Assembly (NCBI GenBank): GCA_902594405.1
Contig: CACJMB010000004.1
Coordinates: forward strand, 62,001 to 126,000
DNA length: 64,000 nucleotides
Direction: 5' to 3'
Origin: an uncultured Pelagibacteraceae bacterium
GTDB taxonomy: Bacteria > Pseudomonadota > Alphaproteobacteria > Pelagibacterales > Pelagibacteraceae
Shown piece after piece: positions 34,504 through 41,514 of this stretch (the stretch's first letter is position 1; each line of letters begins with the position of its first letter). The notes beneath the pieces are model-generated. The model saw only the letters and a list, made by a program, of their open reading frames with translations, made no database searches and had not been told where the DNA came from. The translations under genes and the position numbers were made by a program.

Positions 34504-34671
34504 ATGAAAATAATAATACAATCAATAAAAAACTATTTTAAGTCAAAGAAGGATAGGGGATTAGAACCTGTATTTTTTGAAAAGATAGGTGATCAAAAAA
34601 CATCAAGAGATCAGATGCGTGAAAACTTGATTAAAGCATTAAAAAAAAACGGTTGGACGATAAAAAAATAA
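34504..34671 (+). CDS. 55-residue basic protein
   Basis: The ORF starts at ATG 34504 with an excellent ribosome site (AAAGGAGG, 34493-34500) 3 nt upstream, and ends at TAA 34669-34671. The product is rich in Lys and Arg (starts MKIIIQSIKNYF, ends KKNGWTIKK) and has no signal peptide. The strong ribosome site and structured leader support a real gene. It lies inside the tRNA-bounded segment. No function is recognised. Confidence 0.6.
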   Translation: MKIIIQSIKNYFKSKKDRGLEPVFFEKIGDQKTSRDQMRENLIKALKKNGWTIKK

Positions 34672-34680
34672 ATCACGCAC

Positions 34681-34744
34681 GGGTTTCCACGTGACCAGAA
34701 ATCCTGGTCCAAATTTGGTCCACTCACGGTCCACGGGGAAACCC
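34681..34744. repeat. Inverted repeat enclosing GGTCCAC copies, right set
   Basis: GGGTTTCC (34681-34688) and GGAAACCC (34737-34744) form an 8-bp inverted repeat. Between them lie GGTCCAA (34706-34712), GGTCCAC (34717-34723 and 34728-34734) and a small hairpin GACCAG/CTGGTC (34693-34698 and 34704-34709). This lies about 75 nt before the intact tRNA. Dense short repeats next to a tRNA fit an integrase-binding or att region. Confidence 0.5.
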
Positions 34745-34817
34745 TTATTAAAGAAGATTTCTTAATTTCTTGTTTGAAAGAAAAAATATAAGTAGTATAA
34801 ACCAACATTTATTTTAA

Positions 34818-34894
34818 GGCGGGGTAGCTCAGTTGGTTAGAGCGCGGGACTCATAAGCCCGAGGTCAGTGGTTCGATCCCACTTCCCGCTACCA
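34818..34894 (+). tRNA. tRNA-Met (anticodon CAT)
   Basis: The 77-nt gene folds as a cloverleaf with CCA encoded. Acceptor GGCGGGG pairs with TCCCGCT (two G-U pairs), D-arm GCTC/GAGC, anticodon loop CTCATAA, and T-arm AGTGG-TTCGATC-CCACT. The anticodon stem is CGGGA/GCCCG, with a possible A-G mismatch next to the loop. Elongator Met is most likely; Ile(CAT) cannot be fully excluded without checking identity elements. Confidence 0.9.
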
Positions 34895-34900
34895 AAAATT

Positions 34901-35419
34901 ATGAAAGATATCTATATAACTTGGGACGATTATCATAAAAAAATAGAGCAATTGGCTAAAAAAGTTCATGAAGATAATTTAAAATTTAATCAAATTATTT
35001 GTATTGCTAAAGGCGGATTAAGGTTAGGTGATGTTTTTAGTAGACTTTTTAATGTTCCTCTAGCCATTTTATCTGTTGAGTCATATCATGGTGATAGTGA
35101 TGACATTAAGAACCAACAAGGACAGTTTACTTTTTCAAGAGATTTAGCGAAAACAACTCCAAATTTAGGTTCACATGTTTTATTGGTTGATGATTTAGCA
35201 GACTCAGGAAAAACATTAATAAAAAGTATTAAATGGTTAGAGCATTTTTACGGATTTTATTTAGATGAAAAAATTAAAACTGCTGTTTTATGGCACAAAT
35301 CAACTTCAAAATTCGAACCTGATTATTCTGTAGATTATTTAAAAGACTCTCCTTGGATACATATGCCTTTCGAGAAATATGAAACTACAAATATTAAAGA
35401 TTTTAAGTTTGAAAAATAA
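34901..35419 (+). CDS. Phosphoribosyltransferase, xanthine-guanine or hypoxanthine type
   Basis: The 172-residue enzyme has the PRPP-binding signature VLLVDDLADSGKTL (about 98-111) and a preceding CIAKGGLRLGD block, typical of purine PRTases such as Gpt. It would attach ribose phosphate from PRPP to a free purine base. I chose ATG 34901 because an earlier in-frame ATG would lie inside the tRNA. The start is 6 nt after the tRNA CCA. Next to it, in convergent orientation, is guaC. Confidence 0.85.
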   Translation: MKDIYITWDDYHKKIEQLAKKVHEDNLKFNQIICIAKGGLRLGDVFSRLFNVPLAILSVESYHGDSDDIKNQQGQFTFSRDLAKTTPNLGSHVLLVDDLADSGKTLIKSIKWLEHFYGFYLDEKIKTAVLWHKSTSKFEPDYSVDYLKDSPWIHMPFEKYETTNIKDFKFEK

Positions 35420-35420
35420 A

Positions 35421-36455
35421 TTATTTAATTAAACTATCATTAAACTGATTTGATACTCTAACGAATGTTGTGCATTTACTTAATTGTTTAAGTGAAGGGG
35501 CACCGACATAGGTACAGCTACTTCTTACACCACCAAGAATATTCAAAATTGTATCATTAATTTTACCTCTATATTTGACCCTTACTTTACGTCCTTCACT
35601 ACTTCGATAATCTGATAGTCCACCATAGTGTTTTTTATTTGCAACTTCTGAACTTGATCCATAGAACTCTATATACTTTTCTCCATTAATTTTAACAATT
35701 TTACCTTTTCCCTCATCATGACCCGCAAGCATACCGCCAAGCATTACAAAATCAGCACCACCTCCAAAACCTTTAGCCACATCACCAGGACAAGTGCATC
35801 CGCCGTCTGCTATTACATGCGCACCAAGTCCATGAGCTGCGTCAGCACATTCGATTACCGCACTTAATTGAGGATAACCAACACCAGTTTGAATTCTTGT
35901 AGTACATACACTTCCAGGGCCAATTCCAACTTTAACTATATCTGCTCCACTTAATACTAATTCTTGAGTCATATCAGCTGTTACTACATTACCAGCAATA
36001 ATTGTTTTGGTAGGATATTTATCTCTTACTGATTTAATGAAATTAGTAAAATGCTCCGTATATCCATTAGCAACATCAATACAAATAAATTTGAAAAAAC
36101 TAAATTCTTTTAAAACCTTATCTAAATTTTGAAAATCTTCTTTTTTTATACCAACACTAAGCGCGATATTAGGATAGATTTTTTTAATATTTTTATTTTG
36201 TTTAATTTTTTTAACATCATGCTGTTTTGTTAAAGATGTAATCATTCCATATTCGTTTAATTTTTCAGCAATGCTTAACTCTCCAACACCATCCATATTT
36301 GCTGCCATTATTGGAATTCCTGACCATTCATTCTTGCTGTATTTAAATCTATAGGTTCTTAAGAGATTTACATCTTTACGACTTCTAAGAGTACTTCTTT
36401 TTGGCCTAAATAGTACGTCTGAATAGTCTAACTTTAACTCTTCCTCAATTCTCAT
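35421..36455 (-). CDS. guaC: GMP reductase-type IMPDH-family enzyme
   Basis: The 344-residue TIM-barrel enzyme lacks the CBS domains of most IMP dehydrogenases. It starts MRIEEELKLDYSDVLFRPKRST, as GMP reductases do, and has the catalytic loop VGIGPGSVCTTRIQTGVGYPQ with the active-site Cys at about 186. It would deaminate GMP to IMP with NADPH. It is convergent with the phosphoribosyltransferase gene, so the two probably act together in guanine recycling. Length and motifs fit GuaC better than GuaB. Confidence 0.88.
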   Translation of the reverse strand: MRIEEELKLDYSDVLFRPKRSTLRSRKDVNLLRTYRFKYSKNEWSGIPIMAANMDGVGELSIAEKLNEYGMITSLTKQHDVKKIKQNKNIKKIYPNIALSVGIKKEDFQNLDKVLKEFSFFKFICIDVANGYTEHFTNFIKSVRDKYPTKTIIAGNVVTADMTQELVLSGADIVKVGIGPGSVCTTRIQTGVGYPQLSAVIECADAAHGLGAHVIADGGCTCPGDVAKGFGGGADFVMLGGMLAGHDEGKGKIVKINGEKYIEFYGSSSEVANKKHYGGLSDYRSSEGRKVRVKYRGKINDTILNILGGVRSSCTYVGAPSLKQLSKCTTFVRVSNQFNDSLIK

Positions 36456-36527
36456 TAAAATAAGGTTATAGTCTTAAAATTTAATTTCAAATCAATATAT
36501 TGGCTGTGGATAAGTTTTTAAGAAAGG

Positions 36528-38003
36528 CTAAATCATATCAAACGCAAGAACAATTCGTCTTTCATCAGATGAAAAAGGTACAGTGTAATGATATAATGAT
36601 GATGGAAATAAGCAAAGACTACCTGTTGTAACACTTATAATCTTTGAATATTTTGTATTATTTATATTGCTATCATCATCAGACAAACTGACGACGAGAT
36701 CACCACTGTTTTCTAAATTTTTTGGAGGCACATTTATATAAATGCTTCCACTTAACCACCCATAATCATGGATGTGAGGTTTAATTTTACCTCCATTTTT
36801 CATACTAACTAACCAACCATTAAGATTAAATTTTTTAGGCCAACTTTTAATTATCCCATCACTCTGATTTTTAAACTTATAGTAATAATTTTCAATTTCA
36901 GAATTAATTATATTTTTAATCTGATCCACTTTAGGATGCTTGTTTTGAAAAAAATTTCCAGCACTTTGAATGCTATTAATTAAAAGTGATTGGGATCTAT
37001 TCTTAAAATTTTTATCATTTAATATGTTTTCACATGTATCAATGAAAATACTCTTAAAATTTAGATCTAGACTCAAATTTTTATTATAAACATAATCCAA
37101 GGGTTTTTCACAAAATAAATTTTTTTTTTTTACACCGTATTTTATTTTTGAAGATGTTATAAGTGAACCTATTATAGCATTGGCTTTACCTTTTTTAGTT
37201 TCAATATCTAACAATTTAAAAAAGTTTTCTTTTTCATTTAATTCAAAAAAAATTTTAAGAAGATAATTTTTACTATTTTTAAATTCTAAATTTTTAAATA
37301 TTTCTCTAGCTTTTATATATTGTTTATCTTTGTATAAGAGATTTGCTAGATTATATTGTGCGTTCATAAAATTTTTGTCATCTTTTTTAACCTTTTGATA
37401 TGAGTTTAATGCTTCCTCTAAATTTCCAAGTTTTTCGTAAACAAGCCCAATATTGCAATTCACTTCTGTAAAATTTGGATTAATATTTAAAGCTTTTTTA
37501 AAATAATTAACAGAATCTCTAAATTCTCCAATTTCATAAAGTAAAATTCCAAGATTATTTAACGCATTATAATAGTTAGGTTTTATTTTTAATGCTTTTT
37601 TGTAACTTGCTATCGCTTTTTGATTTTTTTTTAATTTTTTGTAAATTAATCCAAGATTATTGTGTGCTTCAAAATAATTATCATCAATAACTAAAGCTTT
37701 CTCAAAATATTTAATAGCCTCTTCTGGATTATCAATTTGTTTATATATCAACCCCAAATTATTATAAGCACTTTTATATTTTGGGTCCTTATTAATTATT
37801 TTTTTAAATAAGATTATACTTTCTTTGAATTTTTTTTTATTGATTAAAATTATACCCAAATTATTAAGTGAATCTCTATGAAATGGATCATTTTCTAAAA
37901 TTTTTATATAATTTAATTCTGCGTTAAATAAATCACCCTGTTGATGACAATTAATTGCATTTTCAAATATTTTTTCTATAGATAAATTTTTATTTATATT
38001 CAT
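36528..38003 (-). CDS. TPR protein with C-terminal 2OG-Fe(II)-oxygenase-like domain
   Basis: The 491-residue protein starts with seven or eight TPR repeats (about 15-250, e.g. AYNNLGLIYKQIDNPEEAIKYFEKAL). After a middle region it has a double-stranded-beta-helix block with IKPHIHDYGWLSGSIYINVP (about 407-426) and SSLYHYTVPF..DERR near 470-485. His-x-His/Asp and a distal His and Arg fit a 2-oxoglutarate/Fe(II) oxygenase (putative PF13759 type). The TPRs could bind a protein substrate for hydroxylation. Substrate unknown. Confidence 0.78.
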   Translation of the reverse strand: MNINKNLSIEKIFENAINCHQQGDLFNAELNYIKILENDPFHRDSLNNLGIILINKKKFKESIILFKKIINKDPKYKSAYNNLGLIYKQIDNPEEAIKYFEKALVIDDNYFEAHNNLGLIYKKLKKNQKAIASYKKALKIKPNYYNALNNLGILLYEIGEFRDSVNYFKKALNINPNFTEVNCNIGLVYEKLGNLEEALNSYQKVKKDDKNFMNAQYNLANLLYKDKQYIKAREIFKNLEFKNSKNYLLKIFFELNEKENFFKLLDIETKKGKANAIIGSLITSSKIKYGVKKKNLFCEKPLDYVYNKNLSLDLNFKSIFIDTCENILNDKNFKNRSQSLLINSIQSAGNFFQNKHPKVDQIKNIINSEIENYYYKFKNQSDGIIKSWPKKFNLNGWLVSMKNGGKIKPHIHDYGWLSGSIYINVPPKNLENSGDLVVSLSDDDSNINNTKYSKIISVTTGSLCLFPSSLYHYTVPFSSDERRIVLAFDMI

Positions 38004-38069
38004 AAAAATATAAGACTTAATAATATTCTAAAATTATAAATTAAACTAAAATTAAATTTTTTTTAACTT

Positions 38070-38597
38070 TTAGTGACCAGGAAATTCAATCAAATTTTCT
38101 ATTTTATAGCCATTTTCCTTAAGTTGATTTGATCCATTAAGATCAAATAAATTTATTACAAAAATAAAAGCTTCAACTTTTCCTTCAGACATTTCAACTA
38201 ATTTAGCCGCCGCTTTGGCGGTTCCACCTGTTGCAATAAGATCATCAATTATTAGAACTTTGTCACTTTTATTAATGGAGTCCTTGTGTACTTCAATTGT
38301 TGCTGTTCCATATTCAAGCTCAAAATCTACCGAATGAACATCTGCGGGCAATTTATTTTTTTTTCTAAGCATAATAAATGGCTTCTTAAGTAAAAACGAA
38401 ACAGCAGAAGCAAATACAAATCCTCTAGATTCGATAGCTGCTATTTTTGTAAAATTATATTTTTTTGATCTTTCTATTATCTGATTAATTGTTTCAGCAA
38501 ATGCATTTTCATTTTTGATTAATGTAGTGATATCTCTAAATAAAATGCCTTTTTTAGGATAATCAGGTATAGATCTAATGAAATCTTTTAAGTTCAT
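38070..38597 (-). CDS. apt: Adenine phosphoribosyltransferase
   Basis: The 175-residue enzyme has the PRPP motif VLIIDDLIATGGTAKAA (about 115-131) and AAIESRGFVFASAVSFLL (about 52-69), the standard Apt pattern. It makes AMP from adenine and PRPP. It is divergent from mtnP with a 41-nt spacer, so one promoter region could serve both. MtnP releases the adenine that Apt recovers. Confidence 0.93.
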   Translation of the reverse strand: MNLKDFIRSIPDYPKKGILFRDITTLIKNENAFAETINQIIERSKKYNFTKIAAIESRGFVFASAVSFLLKKPFIMLRKKNKLPADVHSVDFELEYGTATIEVHKDSINKSDKVLIIDDLIATGGTAKAAAKLVEMSEGKVEAFIFVINLFDLNGSNQLKENGYKIENLIEFPGH

Positions 38598-38638
38598 AAT
38601 CTTTAAATATAAAAGTATAAATAAATATATTTTTAATT

Positions 38639-39514
38639 ATGACAACAAATAAATTAGCAATAATTGGTGGAAGTGGTCTTTATGATGTTGAGGAATTTAA
38701 AGATAGAGAGTTACTTGATTTACAAACACCTTGGGGAAAAACATCTGATCAGGTCTTAAAAACCAAATATAATGGTAAAGAAGTTTATTTTTTACCAAGA
38801 CATGGAAGAGGGCACTTTGTTTCTCCTTCAAATATAAATTTTAGAGCAAATATAGACGCACTCAAACAACTAGGAGTTACAGATATTGTTTCTGTTTCGG
38901 CTGTAGGCTCACTTAAAGAAGATTTACCACCTGGAAAATTTGTAATTGTAAATCAATTTATAGATAGAACTTTCGCAAGAGTAAAAACTTTTTTTGATGA
39001 TGAAATTGTAGCTCATGTATCAATGGCACATCCAACTTCAAATGGCTTGATGAATGCATGCGAAGAGGCAATTAAAAAATCAAATATAGATTACCAAAGA
39101 AACGGAACTTATGTTGTTATGGAGGGGCCCCAATTTTCTACATTAGCAGAGTCTAATTTATATAGATCGTGGAAAGCAGATGTTATTGGAATGACTAATA
39201 TGCCAGAAGCAAAGCTAGCAAGAGAGGCTGAAATTAGATACGCATCAGTATCTATGGTAACAGATTTTGATTGTTGGCATCCAGATCATGAAAATGTTGA
39301 TGTTCAACAAGTAATTAAAATTTTGTTAGGTAACGCGGAAAAAGCAAAAGTTATGATAAAAAATTTGATTGATAATTTTGAAGATCATATTGATCCTAAT
39401 GACCCAACAAACAATTGTTTAGATGTAGCAATTATTACTGCTCCAGAAAAAAGAACACAAAAAACAAAAGATAAACTTAAAACAGTAGCAGGTAGGATAC
39501 TTTTAAAAAAGTGA
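38639..39514 (+). CDS. mtnP: 5'-methylthioadenosine phosphorylase
   Basis: The 291-residue enzyme belongs to the MTA phosphorylase/PNP family (starts LAIIGGSGLYDVEEF, has VVMEGPQFSTLAES and the GMTNMPEAKLAREAEI block). It splits methylthioadenosine with phosphate to adenine and methylthioribose 1-phosphate. The GMTNMPEAKLARE wording is typical of MtnP rather than inosine-type PNP. It overlaps the next gene by 4 nt (GTGA). MTA is the by-product of the spermidine synthase encoded at 43634. Confidence 0.92.
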   Translation: MTTNKLAIIGGSGLYDVEEFKDRELLDLQTPWGKTSDQVLKTKYNGKEVYFLPRHGRGHFVSPSNINFRANIDALKQLGVTDIVSVSAVGSLKEDLPPGKFVIVNQFIDRTFARVKTFFDDEIVAHVSMAHPTSNGLMNACEEAIKKSNIDYQRNGTYVVMEGPQFSTLAESNLYRSWKADVIGMTNMPEAKLAREAEIRYASVSMVTDFDCWHPDHENVDVQQVIKILLGNAEKAKVMIKNLIDNFEDHIDPNDPTNNCLDVAIITAPEKRTQKTKDKLKTVAGRILLKK

Positions 39515-40440
39515 GAAAAATATTATTAATTTTTACTTTTATATTATTTTCAACTCTAGCTTATGCAGGACCTTACGATAAGATTAATAAAAGCGGATTC
39601 ATTAATAAAGAGGTTAGATTGATTAAGAATTTTGAAATTAAGGATCCTAAAAATAAAATTATTTTAATTTATAATCATGGACAAGACGAAAATGATACTG
39701 CAAAAAATTGTACATGGGTATCAAATTTAAGAAATCATGCATCTTTGATAGACCAAGAGGTTAATGGAAAAAAAATAATGGTTTATAATTTATGCTCAAC
39801 TCATCTTAGAGGAGATATGTCTAAAAAAAAGGATTGGTGGTATTTAAAGCCTCAACCAAAAATTTATGAAGGTAAGCATATGCTAGACAAAAGAGTCGAG
39901 TTAAATTTAGAATTAATTGAAAAATTTGTAGATGCGGGAGTACCAAGAAAACAAGTTTTTGTTACCGGACATTCTTGTGGTGGTTTAACCACGTTATTGT
40001 TTATGTCTAGGTACCCAGATAAGGCGGGTGGAGGCGTTTCTTATATGCAAGCATGTTTTGGAAAATTATCTTCTAAATATAAAGTAAAAAAAAATGGTGT
40101 AGATAAAGCAATGGCTAAATTTAGAAAAAAAAATCAAGGACCTCATGATTTGCGACAAAAGATGAATGACGAAATTAAAAATAATTTAAAAGTTCCCTTA
40201 TTAGCCTTCACACATCCAAAGGATAAATATGAAGGATTATTATCTGATTGGTTAGAAGAAATTACTGGGATGAAAAGAATAGTAATTTCAGAAAATTATA
40301 AAATTAATGGAAAGAGCTGTAAGAGAAAAGGAGATAACTGGGAGGAACCAGTAAAAAAAGGTCATAATATGGATCTTGGACTTTGTTTTCAGTATTATAA
40401 TCCAACAATATTAGATTATATTGCATCAAGGTTGAAATGA
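39511..40440 (+). CDS. Exported alpha/beta-hydrolase-like protein
   Basis: The 309-residue protein starts at GTG overlapping the mtnP stop. It has a signal peptide (1-19, ending AYA) and a nucleophile-elbow motif GHSCGG (about 153-158), with possible Asp and His partners near 230 and 290, as in dienelactone-hydrolase-like enzymes. It would act in the periplasm. It overlaps both mtnP and mtnA by 4 nt, so it is co-translated with MTA salvage genes. Why an exported hydrolase sits there is unclear. No specific activity is assigned. Confidence 0.72.
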   Translation: MRKILLIFTFILFSTLAYAGPYDKINKSGFINKEVRLIKNFEIKDPKNKIILIYNHGQDENDTAKNCTWVSNLRNHASLIDQEVNGKKIMVYNLCSTHLRGDMSKKKDWWYLKPQPKIYEGKHMLDKRVELNLELIEKFVDAGVPRKQVFVTGHSCGGLTTLLFMSRYPDKAGGGVSYMQACFGKLSSKYKVKKNGVDKAMAKFRKKNQGPHDLRQKMNDEIKNNLKVPLLAFTHPKDKYEGLLSDWLEEITGMKRIVISENYKINGKSCKRKGDNWEEPVKKGHNMDLGLCFQYYNPTILDYIASRLK

Positions 40441-41513
40441 AAATAGAAGGAAAAGAATATCGAACAATTTGGTTTGATGAGAAAAGTCAAACTGTAAAAA
40501 TTATTGATCAAACGAAACTTCCGCATCAATTTATAATTAAAGATCTCAAAACTGTAAAAGATGCAATCAATGCTATCAAAATTATGGAAGTTAGAGGAGC
40601 GCCATTAATAGGTGGAACTGCTGCTTACGGTATTGTTTTAGCTATCATGGAAAAAAATGATCCTAATTTTATTAAAAAAAGCTCAGAAGATTTAATCCAA
40701 TCAAGACCTACGGCTATTAATTTAAAATGGGCAGTAGATCGAATGATGAAAAAATTATCAAGGGTAAATAATAATGAATTATTAAAAGTAGCTTTAAATG
40801 AAGCAAAAGAAATATGTGATGAAGATGAAAAGTTTTGTAAAAATATTGGTATCAATGGATTAAAAATAATTGAAGAAATTTATAATAAAAAGAAAGATAC
40901 AGTAAACATATTAACACATTGTAATGCAGGTTGGTTGGCTACAATTAATTGGGGTACAGCCACATCGCCAATTTATCATGCCCACAAAAAAGGTATACCG
41001 GTGCATGTGTGGGCAGATGAAACAAGACCGAGAAACCAAGGTGCAAATTTAACTTCTTATGAATTAAATGAGGAGGGAATTCCAAATACTATTATTGCTG
41101 ATAATACAGGTGGGATTTTAATGCAAAGAGGTGAAGTTGATATGTGTATTGTTGGTACTGATAGAACTTTGTCAAACGGGGATGTTTGCAATAAAATTGG
41201 AACATATCTTAAAGCATTAGCTGCCTATGATAACAATATTCCATTTTATGTTGCTCTTCCAAGTTCTACAATAGATTGGAACATTAAAGATGCAAAAGAT
41301 ATTCCAATAGAAGAGAGAAGTTCGGAGGAATTATCACATGTAGAAGGTATTGATGAGAATAGTAAAATTAAAAAAGTCTTAATATATCCAGAAAAAAGTA
41401 AAGCAATGAACTTGGCATTTGATGTTACACCTGCAAAATATGTTACTGGTTTGATTACAGAAAAAGGGATTTCAGAAGCTTCTTCTGAAGGATTAAAAAA
41501 ATTATTTAATTAA
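40437..41513 (+). CDS. mtnA: Methylthioribose-1-phosphate isomerase
   Basis: The 358-residue enzyme is related to eIF2B subunits. It shows GAPLIGGTAAYG (about 53-64), LTHCNAGWLATINWGTA (about 160-176), TRPRNQGANLTSYEL (about 196-210) and the catalytic Cys and Asp region MCIVGTDRT. It converts methylthioribose 1-phosphate to methylthioribulose 1-phosphate. The ATGA overlap with the preceding gene and convergence with the aldolase-dehydrogenase gene (2-nt gap) place it in one MTA pathway region. Confidence 0.93.
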   Translation: MKIEGKEYRTIWFDEKSQTVKIIDQTKLPHQFIIKDLKTVKDAINAIKIMEVRGAPLIGGTAAYGIVLAIMEKNDPNFIKKSSEDLIQSRPTAINLKWAVDRMMKKLSRVNNNELLKVALNEAKEICDEDEKFCKNIGINGLKIIEEIYNKKKDTVNILTHCNAGWLATINWGTATSPIYHAHKKGIPVHVWADETRPRNQGANLTSYELNEEGIPNTIIADNTGGILMQRGEVDMCIVGTDRTLSNGDVCNKIGTYLKALAAYDNNIPFYVALPSSTIDWNIKDAKDIPIEERSSEELSHVEGIDENSKIKKVLIYPEKSKAMNLAFDVTPAKYVTGLITEKGISEASSEGLKKLFN

Positions 41514-41514
41514 A

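Noticed and set aside
34868-34900. Longer start for the phosphoribosyltransferase
   Set aside because: That ATG lies inside the tRNA-Met gene; the start at 34901 begins the conserved domain and follows the tRNA.
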